Below, one piece after another: positions 1-8,274 of a stretch of DNA of 33,937 bases (its first letter is position 1; each line of letters opens with the position of its first letter). This DNA is from Bacteroides sp. Lineage in GTDB: Bacteria; Bacteroidota; Bacteroidia; Bacteroidales; Bacteroidaceae. The notes beneath the pieces are model-generated. The model worked only from the letters and a program-made list of their open reading frames with translations, made no database searches and had not been told where the DNA came from. The stretch lies in NCBI GenBank assembly GCA_015060735.1, contig SUXX01000026.1, positions 1 to 33,937 on the forward strand. The letters are read 5' to 3'. The position numbers and the translations under genes are program-made.

Positions 1-695
1 GGATATTTCTTGTAAAGGTTGATTCGAGCAATGCCCGAATTGTGCACTTGCTTGAAGAATTTCTTCAAATCCGTACGTCGCTTATGCCACACCCAAGCTT
101 CGGGAAATAACCGACAAACATATCCCCCTTTAAAAATACGAATACTAAAATCAATATCCTCCCCAAAACGCATCTTCGAGAATCCTCCTAGAGTTTGATA
201 GGTTTCCTTGCGTATTCCCATATTAAAGCTACGAGGATAAAATTTATCCAATTTCTTCTTCCCCCCACGAATACCTCCTGTGGTAAAAAACGAAGTCATG
301 GCATAATTAATGGCTTTCTGCACATCAGAGAAAGAATCGTGTGCTCTATCGGGCCCCCCAAACGCATCAGCCTTCTCCCTTTGAAGTTCTATCTCCACCT
401 CTTTCAGATAATCCTCAGGAACAATACAATCGGAGTCCAATATCAACATAAACTCTCCATTCGCCCTTTCCACGCCAAAGTTTCGGGTTTGTCCAGGACC
501 GGAATTCTCCTTATAATAATAATGTATAGGCAAACAACCTGCGTATTTATCTACGACATCCCGACAAGGAATATCTGAACCATCTTCGACTACCACCACT
601 TCGAAATCGCGAACTGTTTGTCTGGTCAAACTATCCAATAATTCATCCACTTCATCGGGACGATTATAAACAGGTATGATGAAAGAATACTTCAT
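1..695 (-). CDS. GT2-family glycosyltransferase, C-terminus cut by window edge
   Basis: The frame opens at ATG 695 and stays open to base 1, giving 231 residues without a stop, so the C-terminus lies outside the window. The protein begins MKYSFIIPVYNRPDEV, the usual opening of a GT-A fold family 2 transferase. It continues with VVVVEDGSD, with SGPGQTRNFGVERANGE, and with LILDSD, which carries the DxD-type metal/nucleotide-sugar site at about residues 93-95. Farther on, GGFSKMRFGEDIDFSIRI resembles the ED acceptor-side motif. No signal peptide or membrane segment is visible in the part present, so a cytoplasmic or membrane-associated enzyme of surface polysaccharide or glycan synthesis is likely. 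It lies downstream of efp on the same strand but beyond a strong terminator. Donor and acceptor cannot be read from the sequence. Confidence 0.88.
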   Translation of the reverse strand, partial: MKYSFIIPVYNRPDEVDELLDSLTRQTVRDFEVVVVEDGSDIPCRDVVDKYAGCLPIHYYYKENSGPGQTRNFGVERANGEFMLILDSDCIVPEDYLKEVEIELQREKADAFGGPDRAHDSFSDVQKAINYAMTSFFTTGGIRGGKKKLDKFYPRSFNMGIRKETYQTLGGFSKMRFGEDIDFSIRIFKGGYVCRLFPEAWVWHKRRTDLKKFFKQVHNSGIARINLYKKY

Positions 696-715
696 AAATT
701 CATGGCATTAATAGA

Positions 716-747
716 CAAAGGAACATAAAAAAGGCGGAACTTGCAAT
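716..747 (-). promoter_or_regulatory. Possible promoter of the GT2 gene, nested in the efp terminator
   Basis: On the minus strand TTCCTTTG (716-723) differs by one base from the Bacteroidetes -7 box TAnnTTTG. ATTG (744-747), 20 bp upstream, differs by one base from the -33 box TTTG. The -33 candidate lies in the loop of the hairpin at 729-761. Both boxes are imperfect, so this is tentative. Confidence 0.35.
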
Positions 748-761
748 AAGTTCCGCCTTTT
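729..761 (-). terminator. Intrinsic terminator of efp
   Basis: A perfect 14-bp stem (729-742 with 748-761) encloses a 5-base loop. Read on the minus strand it is followed by a T-rich tail. It begins about 20 bases after the efp stop codon. Confidence 0.9.
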
Positions 762-781
762 CATGTCCAATCTTTTTCTGA

Positions 782-1348
782 TTATGCCTTTACACGGCCT
801 ACGTATGAACCGTCGCGAGTATCGATTTCGATTGTTTCGCCTTCGTTAATAAACAAAGGAACACGAACTGTAGCACCTGATTCAACAGTTGCCGGCTTCA
901 ATGTGTTAGTAGCTGTATCGCCCTTCAAGCCCGGTTCTGTATAAGTAATCTTCAACTGAACCTTTACCGGCAATTCACCATAAAGAATAGTTTCAGTAGA
1001 AGCATCAGAAACTACATCGATAACCATACCTTCAATCAAGAAATCCACACCTGTAATCAATTCCTTAGCGATAGGTACTTGATCGAAAGTTTCCTGATTC
1101 ATGAAGATGTAGTCAGCACCTTCCATATACAAATATTGGTACGGACGACGTTCTACACGTACATCTTCCAACTTTTCACCGATGTTGAAACGACGTTCCA
1201 ATACGTAACCGTTTACTACGTCTTTCAACTTAGTACGCATAAATGTGTTACCCTTACCTGGCTTTACGTGCAAGAAGTCAATACAGAAATACAATTTGCC
1301 GTCCATACGGATAGCTGTTCCGATTTTAATGTCTTGAGCGTTAATCAT
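782..1348 (-). CDS. efp: Translation elongation factor P
   Basis: A 188-residue protein, the usual EF-P length. EF-P enters ribosomes stalled on consecutive prolines and stimulates peptide-bond formation; it acts in the cytoplasm. The three beta-barrel domains are recognisable: an N-terminal KOW-like domain with the loop HVKPGKGNT at residues 27-35, a central OB domain (about 65-125), and a C-terminal OB domain with GETIEIDTRDGSYVGR near the end. The loop tip carries Lys32, the position that is post-translationally modified in several bacteria. No epmA or epmB gene is in the window, so whether Lys32 is modified here cannot be told. The gene is monocistronic, with a promoter at 1414-1445 and a terminator at 729-761, and is divergent from rpmH. 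Confidence 0.98.
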   Translation of the reverse strand: MINAQDIKIGTAIRMDGKLYFCIDFLHVKPGKGNTFMRTKLKDVVNGYVLERRFNIGEKLEDVRVERRPYQYLYMEGADYIFMNQETFDQVPIAKELITGVDFLIEGMVIDVVSDASTETILYGELPVKVQLKITYTEPGLKGDTATNTLKPATVESGATVRVPLFINEGETIEIDTRDGSYVGRVKA

Positions 1349-1413
1349 AACTTTTTCGCTTATATTTGATTATTAATCTGATTATATTCAACTTTTCATC
1401 TTGAATTCGGGTG

Positions 1414-1445
1414 CAAAAGTAATGTAAATCAGCAAAAAACGCAAA
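1414..1445 (-). promoter_or_regulatory. efp promoter
   Basis: On the minus strand TACTTTTG (1414-1421) matches the -7 consensus TAnnTTTG exactly. TTTG (1442-1445) lies 20 bp upstream, the expected -33 spacing. The leader to the efp ATG is about 60 bases. Confidence 0.75.
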
Positions 1446-1472
1446 AAGAAAAGCATAAAAATCGCTCCACTC

Positions 1473-1503
1473 TTTGTTTATTTCAAAAAAGTCACTAATT
1501 TTG
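1473..1503 (+). promoter_or_regulatory. rpmH promoter
   Basis: TTTG (1473-1476), a 19-bp spacer, and TAATTTTG (1496-1503) give an exact match to the Bacteroidetes sigma-ABfr promoter. The rpmH ATG follows about 42 bases after the -7 box. It points away from the efp promoter, the two starting about 75 bp apart. Confidence 0.8.
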
Positions 1504-1545
1504 CAGCCCGTTACGGTGAATAATAACATAAAATAGTATATAGCA

Positions 1546-1710
1546 ATGAAAAGAACATTCCAACCCTCTAACAGAAAGAGAAAAAACAAGCACGGTTTCC
1601 GTGAAAGAATGGCAACAGCGAACGGTCGCCGCGTATTGGCAAGCCGTCGTGCTAAAGGTCGTAAGAAATTAACAGTATCTGATGAATTCAATGGCACAAC
1701 AAAGAAATAA
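1546..1710 (+). CDS. rpmH: 50S ribosomal protein L34
   Basis: A short gene of 54 codons starting at ATG 1546 and ending at TAA 1708-1710. The product begins [20 protein letters not shown] and continues with [20 protein letters not shown], which is unmistakable L34: a highly basic small protein of the large ribosomal subunit. L34 is usually 44-46 residues; this one has a C-terminal tail of about ten residues ([12 protein letters not shown]). It does not sit beside rnpA or dnaA as in many bacteria but opposite efp. It has its own promoter (1473-1503) and a terminator (1723-1771) shared with the convergent GH20 gene. Confidence 0.97.
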   Translation: MKRTFQPSNRKRKNKHGFRERMATANGRRVLASRRAKGRKKLTVSDEFNGTTKK

Positions 1711-1722
1711 ATCATCAGAACC

Positions 1723-1771
1723 GATAAAATAAAAGGAGCGAACTTCCAAGTTTCGCTCCTTTTATTTTATC
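1723..1771. terminator. Bidirectional terminator between rpmH and the GH20 gene
   Basis: A long inverted repeat (1723-1745 with 1748-1771) is fully paired except for one bulged base. AT-rich outer arms give a T-run on either strand. It overlaps the last codons of the convergent GH20 gene. Confidence 0.85.
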
Positions 1772-4154
1772 ATTCTGACTCTACAGTCTCCACTTCCACC
1801 ATGATTTCATCTACATATATTTTGGCTTCCTGATTAGGTCGAACATGCGTTTTCGGACATTTCCCTATACCTTTCAATATAACCCGAACGTATCGTGCCG
1901 CATCATCTATTTCAAGAGCCAAATCTTCAACTCGACATCCCTCGTTAAAGATTTCGACAGGCTTGAAGCTTTTTTCCGAAATCTTCCAATATGAAACTTC
2001 ATTATCAGACAACCATACCTCCACCGATGCTGGTTTATGAATCCCCATTCCAAAATCATTCAAACACCCCAGTAATAATCGTTTCAGTTTCTTGCGACCA
2101 CCCATATCCAATGTCAACGCTATCGAATCGTTTTTTGTCCAAGAAGCCCATTCCGAATCTGTACACTTCAAACTACCACGCACACCATTCACTATCCTTC
2201 TTTCCACAGGATTACTTCTCAGTAGATTTTTTCCCGTACTTTCATTCATTACAATAGGAAGTTCCAACACCTCTCCCATCTGTTTACCATTCTTAAAAGT
2301 TGCACACTTCACCACTTGCGACTCCTTCACTACCCACGGGCGACGATACAATGCAGAATTAGCTTGAGGAGTACGCCCATCCTCTGTATAGCGAATTTCC
2401 AAATCAGGTCGCTGGCTCTTTAGCGTTACTTTCAAGTTACCAAATTCCGGAACAACCTCATGTTCTATATTATACATAGACTGAGCCGGTTTTATCCCTT
2501 TCATTATCCAGCGTTCCATATATCCATCCAAAGTCGGCAGAAAACGATTCCATCGCTTGGCTATAGGAAGACTCCATGCCGTTTCTGCAACTGCAGCCAA
2601 TCTAGGGAACAATAAATACTCCGCCTCTTCCGGTTTCTCGCAAAATTCAGTCCATAAAGAAGCTTGTACTCCCAGCAACAAAGACCGCATAGACATTGTC
2701 CAATACCGTTCTATTGGCTCATATTTATAAATTTCTTCCAATGTATTTTCTCCTTCAAAAGCTCTAGGTTCAAACCATTGAGGCCCTTGTCTGCGATTCA
2801 GGTACATAATATCGGTAGGTGCCACTATAAACTGATGTCCCTGCTTTCCCGCCTTTACTGCTCCATGACCATATCCATGCCAATCAAATACCACAGCCCC
2901 TTTTGACAGATTAGCATCCATGACTTCTTCCCAACCCATTACTTTGCGACCTTTACCACGAACATAGCGATCTATCCGTCGCATAAAATATCCCAACAGG
3001 TCTTTTTCATTATTCAAATCCTCCTTCTTCATCAACGCCTGACACACAGGGCATTCCTCCCAATGTGTTTTCCGAACAGCATCTCCACCTAAATGAATAT
3101 AACGGGATGGGAACAACGAAATCACTTCATCAAGAACATTTTGCAGAAACGTGTATACTTCCTCACTCCCTGCACAATAAAGAATATCCGAATGATTTCC
3201 TCCCAAACCGGGCACAACTCCTATATATTTATCAACTACCGGGCAAGCCAACAACGGATATGCAGCCAAAGCTGCATTGCTATGTCCCGGCATGGCTATT
3301 TCCGGAATAACATCTATCTGACGGGCAGATGCATACGCTACAATCTCACGAATATCATCCTGTGTATAGTATCCGTGATCAACGACCGGCTCACCTTGTC
3401 GTTGATTCCTACGGTCAGGAAAATCAATTCCGGATCTTTCTACCCTTTTTGAGCCTATTTCCGTCAATAACGGATATTGTTTGATCTCCAAACGCCAACC
3501 ATTATCATCCGTCAAATGCAAATGCAAGGCATTCAGTTTCAACATCCCCATACAATCTATAATCCGGAGCAAATTCTCTTTCGGTATAAAACAACGAGCG
3601 ACATCTACCATCAGCCCACGATATTCATAACGAGGTTCGTCTGCGATATCTAACACCGGAATAGACCATTCCATTTCCTTTTGCAAATTAGCCCCTTCTA
3701 TTTCAACAGGCAACAATTGACGAATGGTTTGTAACGCATAAAAAAGTCCTTTATTGGTAGAAGCCCTGACAATGATTTTATTCAATGTGACGGTCAAATG
3801 ATAAGCCTCATCTTTCAAGTTGCCATCTTTCAACAAACAGACATCTCCCTTCTTACTTCCTATTTTCAATTTCGGGATAAAGCCTGTTTTCTGTCCCATA
3901 AAAGTCAAAAAATCCTTCACCATCAGTTCTCCTGATTTATCTTCTAAAGCGACTACCGTCTTCTCCGAAAAGACAAAACGTCCTTCACCAATAGTCATGC
4001 TAGCAGGATAAGGAATGATTGATACAGAATTCATTGAAGTTTGTGCATTCACAAAAATAGGGCATAAACATCCCATTAATAAATAGAGGGAAATACACAA
4101 ATAGCTTTTTGCAAAAAGTTTCAAATATTTGTCTAAAGTTTTCTCTTTGGTCAT
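1770..4154 (-). CDS. Secreted GH20 beta-hexosaminidase homologue, probable pseudoenzyme
   Basis: The start at 4154 is chosen because the promoter at 4179-4210 lies inside the longer open frame and because it puts the signal peptide (about residues 1-37, ending near VNAQ) at the N-terminus. Domains in order over 794 residues: GH20 N-terminal domain (about 45-175), GH20 TIM barrel (about 180-540, with HLHLTDDNGWRLEI), a chitobiase C-terminal-like domain around RYTEDGRTP, and a discoidin-like C-terminal domain. Active GH20 enzymes cut terminal GlcNAc/GalNAc using an Asp-Glu pair in HxGGDE. Here that motif reads HLGGDAVRKTHW, with Ala359 in place of the catalytic Glu. In addition PEI(D/E)MPGH reads PEIAMPGH (Ala287), and the usual DVSRHF reads DVARCF. 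The fold is intact, so this looks like a conserved non-hydrolytic, perhaps sugar-binding, protein. The gene is monocistronic. Confidence 0.9.
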   Translation of the reverse strand: MTKEKTLDKYLKLFAKSYLCISLYLLMGCLCPIFVNAQTSMNSVSIIPYPASMTIGEGRFVFSEKTVVALEDKSGELMVKDFLTFMGQKTGFIPKLKIGSKKGDVCLLKDGNLKDEAYHLTVTLNKIIVRASTNKGLFYALQTIRQLLPVEIEGANLQKEMEWSIPVLDIADEPRYEYRGLMVDVARCFIPKENLLRIIDCMGMLKLNALHLHLTDDNGWRLEIKQYPLLTEIGSKRVERSGIDFPDRRNQRQGEPVVDHGYYTQDDIREIVAYASARQIDVIPEIAMPGHSNAALAAYPLLACPVVDKYIGVVPGLGGNHSDILYCAGSEEVYTFLQNVLDEVISLFPSRYIHLGGDAVRKTHWEECPVCQALMKKEDLNNEKDLLGYFMRRIDRYVRGKGRKVMGWEEVMDANLSKGAVVFDWHGYGHGAVKAGKQGHQFIVAPTDIMYLNRRQGPQWFEPRAFEGENTLEEIYKYEPIERYWTMSMRSLLLGVQASLWTEFCEKPEEAEYLLFPRLAAVAETAWSLPIAKRWNRFLPTLDGYMERWIMKGIKPAQSMYNIEHEVVPEFGNLKVTLKSQRPDLEIRYTEDGRTPQANSALYRRPWVVKESQVVKCATFKNGKQMGEVLELPIVMNESTGKNLLRSNPVERRIVNGVRGSLKCTDSEWASWTKNDSIALTLDMGGRKKLKRLLLGCLNDFGMGIHKPASVEVWLSDNEVSYWKISEKSFKPVEIFNEGCRVEDLALEIDDAARYVRVILKGIGKCPKTHVRPNQEAKIYVDEIMVEVETVESE

Positions 4155-4178
4155 ATTGTTTGTTTTTGTTATTGCTTG

Positions 4179-4210
4179 TAAAGGTACTGAATTTTCACTT
4201 ATTAAGCAAA
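4179..4210 (-). promoter_or_regulatory. Promoter of the GH20 gene
   Basis: On the minus strand TACCTTTA (4179-4186) has one mismatch to TAnnTTTG. TTTG (4207-4210) lies exactly 20 bp upstream. Transcription would begin about 20 bases before ATG 4154, which rules out the longer upstream start. Confidence 0.65.
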
Positions 4211-4364
4211 TTCTAAATTTCGTTTCTCTCTCTTTCCATACTTTTCCACCTTGATTTGAGGAGAAATCAGACAAAACGAGCAATAAATCAGATACATTTA
4301 ATCCAAAAGTTATCAATCTAAAATTTCAATATTGTTTTAACTAGGAATAAAAATGAATTTATCG

Positions 4365-4372
4365 TATCTTTG
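4365..4372 (+). promoter_or_regulatory. Promoter -7 box of the PASTA-rhodanese operon
   Basis: TATCTTTG matches TAnnTTTG exactly and lies 26 bases before ATG 4399. No clear TTTG is found at the -33 position. Confidence 0.6.
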
Positions 4373-4398
4373 ACCCGTTAATTAATAAAAGAAGACAT

Positions 4399-5031
4399 AT
4401 GATTTCATTGAAAGATTTTTTTTCATTCAAGAATAACCGTTTCTTTTGGCTGAATTTAATAGCCATGCCCATATTTGTAATAGCTGTTATATTCGGTGTG
4501 TTACACTGGTTAGATATTTATACCCTTCATGGTGAATCAATTATTGTCCCCAATGTTAATGGACTTCCCCTAAAACAAGCAGAAGTTGAATTCAAGAAGA
4601 AAGAATTGAAATTTGTTGTAGTAGATTCCAACTATGTAAAAGGAATGATCGCCGGAGCCATTTTGGATCAAAAACCTATCGGAGGGGCTAAAGTCAAAAA
4701 AGGAAGAACCGTTTATTTAACCATCAACACGGACGAAGTTCCCAAAGTAGCCATTCCAGACATCATCGACAACAGCTCTTATCGTCAAGCCGAAGCACGT
4801 CTCCGTGCTCTTGGTTTCAAATTGACAGAACCCGAATATATCGAAGGTGAGAAAGACTGGATTTATGGTATAAAATACAATGGCAAGGAACTGACTTCCG
4901 GTGAAAAGATTCCTCGCGAAGCCGTATTGACTCTTTGCGTGGGTGATGATGAATTGAAGGGCGACTCTATCCAAACTGATTCTTTAAGGATTGACGCAGA
5001 AAAACCCATTGTAGATGAATCGTGGTTCTAA
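4399..5031 (+). CDS. Membrane-anchored PASTA-domain protein
   Basis: A 210-residue protein with a short cytoplasmic N-terminus, one membrane segment at about residues 17-40 (LNLIAMPIFVIAVIFGVLHW), and a periplasmic part. The periplasmic part holds two PASTA-like repeats: about 48-115 (IIVPNVNGLPLKQAEVEF, ending in GRTVYLTIN) and about 118-185 (VAIPDIIDNSSYRQAEARL). PASTA domains are known from penicillin-binding proteins and Ser/Thr kinases, where they contact peptidoglycan or its precursors. No kinase or transpeptidase domain is attached here. It is the first gene of a six-gene operon that includes D-Ala-D-Ala ligase, with a 20-base gap to the next gene, so a role in cell-wall sensing or assembly is a reasonable inference. 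Confidence 0.9.
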   Translation: MISLKDFFSFKNNRFFWLNLIAMPIFVIAVIFGVLHWLDIYTLHGESIIVPNVNGLPLKQAEVEFKKKELKFVVVDSNYVKGMIAGAILDQKPIGGAKVKKGRTVYLTINTDEVPKVAIPDIIDNSSYRQAEARLRALGFKLTEPEYIEGEKDWIYGIKYNGKELTSGEKIPREAVLTLCVGDDELKGDSIQTDSLRIDAEKPIVDESWF

Positions 5032-5051
5032 CTTTATAACAATAGAGGAAG

Positions 5052-6122
5052 ATGCAAGACTTCATAGAAGACGAATTGGATGACAATCTGGATGACCTCG
5101 AGCCGATAGTAGACAATCCGGCGGAGCTATACGAGCACTTCCGTGTCGTTGTAGACAAGGGGCAGAAACAAGTACGTATCGATAAATATTTATTCGAACG
5201 ACTTGTCAATTCATCGCGTAACCGCATCCAGAAGGCGGCAGATGCAGGATTCGTCATGGCTAACGGAAAGCCTGTAAAGAGCAGCTACAAGGTGAAGCCC
5301 AATGATGTACTGACCTTAATGCTTGACCGCCCTCGATACGAAAACGACATCATTCCCGAAGATATTCCATTGGACGTTGTATATGAAGACGAAGACTTGA
5401 TGGTTATCAACAAACCGGCCGGCCTGGTGGTTCATCCGGGTTGTGGAAATTATCACGGGACTTTAGTCAATGCCATCGCCTGGCATTTGAAGGACAATCC
5501 AAAGTATGACCCGAACGACCCACAAGTGGGATTGGTACACCGTATCGACAAGGACACATCGGGTTTATTGGTAGTAGCCAAAACTCCTGACGCCAAAACA
5601 CACCTCGGCCTCCAGTTCTTCAACAAAACCACCAAGCGTAAATACAATGCCGTGGTTTGGGGAACGGTAGAAAAGGACGAAGGTACGATTGTCGGAAACA
5701 TCGGACGCAATCCGAAAGACCGGATGCAGATGGCAGTCCTCAGCGACCCTACCCAAGGAAAACATGCAGTAACCCATTACAAGGTTTTAGAACGACTGGG
5801 GTATGTCACCTTGGTAGAATGTGTATTGGAGACCGGCCGTACTCACCAAATCCGTGTCCACATGAAACATATCGGACATACCTTATTCAACGATGAACGA
5901 TATGGAGGTCATGAAATTCTAAAAGGAACGCACTTTAGTAAATATAAACAATTTGTAAACAACTGTTTCGAGACTTGTCCTCGTCAGGCACTTCATGCCA
6001 TGACGTTGGGATTCGTCCATCCCCGTACCGGCGAGGAGATGTTCTTTACATCCCCTTTGGCCAACGACATGGTGGAACTAATTGACAAGTGGAGAACTTA
6101 TATAAGCAATAGAGAATTATGA
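5052..6122 (+). CDS. RluA/RluD-family rRNA pseudouridine synthase
   Basis: A 356-residue cytoplasmic enzyme that isomerises uridine to pseudouridine in RNA. After an acidic N-terminal extension (about 1-30) comes an S4 RNA-binding domain (about 40-95, VRIDKYLFERLV). The catalytic domain carries LVHRIDKDTSGLLVVAK, with the catalytic Asp at residue 166, and TGRTHQIRVHMKHIGH toward the C-terminus. The S4 domain and length fit RluD-type enzymes, which modify the helix 69 region of 23S rRNA, but the exact target is not proven by sequence. Its stop codon overlaps the start of the next gene by four bases (ATGA), so translational coupling with the ligase is likely. Confidence 0.95.
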   Translation: MQDFIEDELDDNLDDLEPIVDNPAELYEHFRVVVDKGQKQVRIDKYLFERLVNSSRNRIQKAADAGFVMANGKPVKSSYKVKPNDVLTLMLDRPRYENDIIPEDIPLDVVYEDEDLMVINKPAGLVVHPGCGNYHGTLVNAIAWHLKDNPKYDPNDPQVGLVHRIDKDTSGLLVVAKTPDAKTHLGLQFFNKTTKRKYNAVVWGTVEKDEGTIVGNIGRNPKDRMQMAVLSDPTQGKHAVTHYKVLERLGYVTLVECVLETGRTHQIRVHMKHIGHTLFNDERYGGHEILKGTHFSKYKQFVNNCFETCPRQALHAMTLGFVHPRTGEEMFFTSPLANDMVELIDKWRTYISNREL

Positions 6123-7099
6123 AAAAACGTACCATAGCTATCGTAGCCGGTGGCGACTCCAGCGAATTACCGGTATCATTGCGTAGTGCCCAAGGCATTT
6201 ATTCTTTCATCGACAAAGAAAGATACAACCTATATATCGTAGAAATGCAAGGCAAGCGTTGGGAAGTAGTTTTGCCCTCTGGCGATAAGACTCCCATCGA
6301 CCGTAACGACTTCAGCTTCATTGAAAACGGTGAAAAGAAAGTATTCGACTTTGCCTATATCACCATCCACGGCACTCCGGGTGAGAACGGTCTTCTCCAA
6401 GGATATTTTGAGCTGCTTGGCATCCCTTATTCCAGTTGTAATGTATTGGTATCGGCCATGACTTTCAACAAGTTCACTTGCAACCAATACTTAAAAGGTT
6501 TTGGCATCCGGGTATCCGAATCGATGATTCTCCGCAAGGGGTTTGAAATCCTTGATGAAGAAGTCATCAACAAGGTAGGACTTCCTTGTTTCATCAAGCC
6601 CAATGCTGGTGGCTCCAGCTTCGGTGTTACAAAAGTGAAGACCAAAGAAGACATCCAACCGGCCATCGAAAAGGCTTTCAACGAAAGCGATGAGGTGATG
6701 ATTGAAGCCTACATGAAGGGAACAGAAATCACTTGCGGATGTTACAAGACAAAAGATAAGGAAGTAGTCTTCCCTATTACCGAAGTGGTTACAAGTAACG
6801 AATTCTTTGATTACGACGCTAAATATAACGGACAAGTAGATGAAATCACTCCGGCCCGCATCCCAGAAGAAACCGCCGAACGTGTCCGTTTGCTGACTTC
6901 CGCCATCTACGACATCCTGGGTTGTGAAGGCATCATCCGCATCGACTATATCATTACCGAAGGCGAAAAGGTGAATCTACTGGAAATCAATACCACCCCG
7001 GGGATGACGGCCACCAGCTTCATTCCGCAACAAGTGCGTGCCGCCGGTCTCGACATCAAGGACGTGATGACTGACATCATTGAAAACAAATTCAATTAA
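6119..7099 (+). CDS. ddl: D-alanine--D-alanine ligase
   Basis: A 326-residue ATP-grasp enzyme that joins two D-alanines for the peptidoglycan precursor; cytoplasmic. Visible landmarks are the N-terminal GGDSSELPVSLRSA (Glu16 at the first substrate site), HGTPGENG at 84-91, CFIKPNAGGSSFGV of the ATP-grasp fold, the omega-loop region FFDYDAKYNG, and the metal-binding NLLEINTTPGMTATS near the C-terminus. It overlaps the pseudouridine synthase by four bases and is followed 17 bases later by an acyltransferase-like gene. The YDAKY-type omega loop is typical of D-Ala-D-Ala ligases rather than the vancomycin-resistance D-Ala-D-Lac type. Confidence 0.96.
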   Translation: MKKRTIAIVAGGDSSELPVSLRSAQGIYSFIDKERYNLYIVEMQGKRWEVVLPSGDKTPIDRNDFSFIENGEKKVFDFAYITIHGTPGENGLLQGYFELLGIPYSSCNVLVSAMTFNKFTCNQYLKGFGIRVSESMILRKGFEILDEEVINKVGLPCFIKPNAGGSSFGVTKVKTKEDIQPAIEKAFNESDEVMIEAYMKGTEITCGCYKTKDKEVVFPITEVVTSNEFFDYDAKYNGQVDEITPARIPEETAERVRLLTSAIYDILGCEGIIRIDYIITEGEKVNLLEINTTPGMTATSFIPQQVRAAGLDIKDVMTDIIENKFN

Positions 7100-7116
7100 C
7101 CTCAAAATATAAAGCC

Positions 7117-8274
7117 ATGAACATACCTGCTGAATTCGACGAAATTCGTCCGTATGCTCCCGAAGAGCTTCCACAAGTGTTTGAAGAACTGATTGCCGAC
7201 CCAATGTTTAAAGCGGTAGTAGGACAAGTGATGCCGGGCATTCCTTTCGACATGATTGCTACCCAAATGCGTCAATGCAAGACCAATCTGGATTTTCAGA
7301 AGGCTTTCCTCTACAAGCTATTGAAAGAATTGGTACAGAAATGTGCCAAGGGGTTGGAATTCGATTGTTCTGCCATCACCGATAAGTCTATGAACTATAC
7401 TTTCATTTCCAATCATCGCGACATTGTACTCGACTCAGCATTCTTGTGTGTTCTGCTCATTGAGAACGGAATGAATACGGTGGAAATTGCCATTGGAGAT
7501 AATCTGCTCATCTATCCTTGGATTAAAAAGATTGTCCGCATCAACAAGTCATTCATAGTGAAACGTGGCTTGGGTTTACGTGAACAATTAAAGTCTTCTA
7601 TGCTGATGTCTAGCTACATGCACTATGCCATCACCAACAAGCACGAGAACATCTGGATTGCCCAACGCCAAGGACGTGCCAAGGACTCCAACGACCGCAC
7701 TCAAGATAGCATATTGAAGATGATGGTGATGGCTGGTGAAGGTGACATCATCGACCGATTGAAAGAAATGAACCTCGTTCCTCTGTCACTCTCTTACGAA
7801 TTCGACCCTTGCGACTACTTGAAGGCAAAAGAAGCTCAACAAAAGCGTGACGATGTCAACTTCAAGAAAAGCGAGGCTGATGACTTGACCAATATGCAAA
7901 TCGGCATTTATGGCTACAAGGGACACATCCATTTCCAAACTGCTGCTTGCATTAATGCTGAATTGGATGAAATCAAGACACGCAACCTCCCAAAGACTGA
8001 GTTATTCACGGTGATTGCTGAACTGATAGACAAGTACATCCATCAGAATTACCGTCTCTATCCGTGCAACTACATCGCTTTGGATGCTTTGAACGGTGAA
8101 GCAAAGTTTGCCGATAAGTATACCGATGAAGACAAAGCTCAATTCGAAACTTATCTAAGCAAACAAATGGACAAGATTGATTTGCCCAACAAGGATTTGG
8201 ACTTCTTGCGTCAATACATGCTGACCATGTACGCAAATCCGGCCATTAATCATCTGAAAGCCATTAACGCGTGA
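7117..8274 (+). CDS. LPLAT-type acyltransferase-like protein
   Basis: A 385-residue protein without a signal peptide or clear membrane span. The central part resembles glycerophosphate/lysophosphatidate acyltransferases: TFISNHRDIVLDSAF at about 95-109 corresponds to the NHx4D catalytic block, FIVKRGLG to the second block, and IWIAQRQGRAKD to the PEGTRS-like block. Such enzymes transfer acyl chains to glycerol phosphates at the inner membrane. Here the Asp that would complete the motif is six positions after His100 (HX5D), with another Asp at 102, so the active site departs from the classic HX4D. The C-terminal 130 residues are not recognised. It sits 17 bases after ddl and overlaps the next gene. 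The acyltransferase assignment is likely but the substrate is unknown. Confidence 0.75.
   Translation: MNIPAEFDEIRPYAPEELPQVFEELIADPMFKAVVGQVMPGIPFDMIATQMRQCKTNLDFQKAFLYKLLKELVQKCAKGLEFDCSAITDKSMNYTFISNHRDIVLDSAFLCVLLIENGMNTVEIAIGDNLLIYPWIKKIVRINKSFIVKRGLGLREQLKSSMLMSSYMHYAITNKHENIWIAQRQGRAKDSNDRTQDSILKMMVMAGEGDIIDRLKEMNLVPLSLSYEFDPCDYLKAKEAQQKRDDVNFKKSEADDLTNMQIGIYGYKGHIHFQTAACINAELDEIKTRNLPKTELFTVIAELIDKYIHQNYRLYPCNYIALDALNGEAKFADKYTDEDKAQFETYLSKQMDKIDLPNKDLDFLRQYMLTMYANPAINHLKAINA

Noticed and set aside
1341-1715. A 124-codon minus-strand open frame covering rpmH and the efp promoter
   Set aside because: L34 is certain on the other strand, and this frame has composition unlike a protein gene and overlaps the efp promoter and start.
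4155-4316. A longer N-terminus for the GH20 protein (start at 4316)
   Set aside because: It would include the promoter boxes at 4179-4210 and place the signal peptide 54 residues inside the protein.
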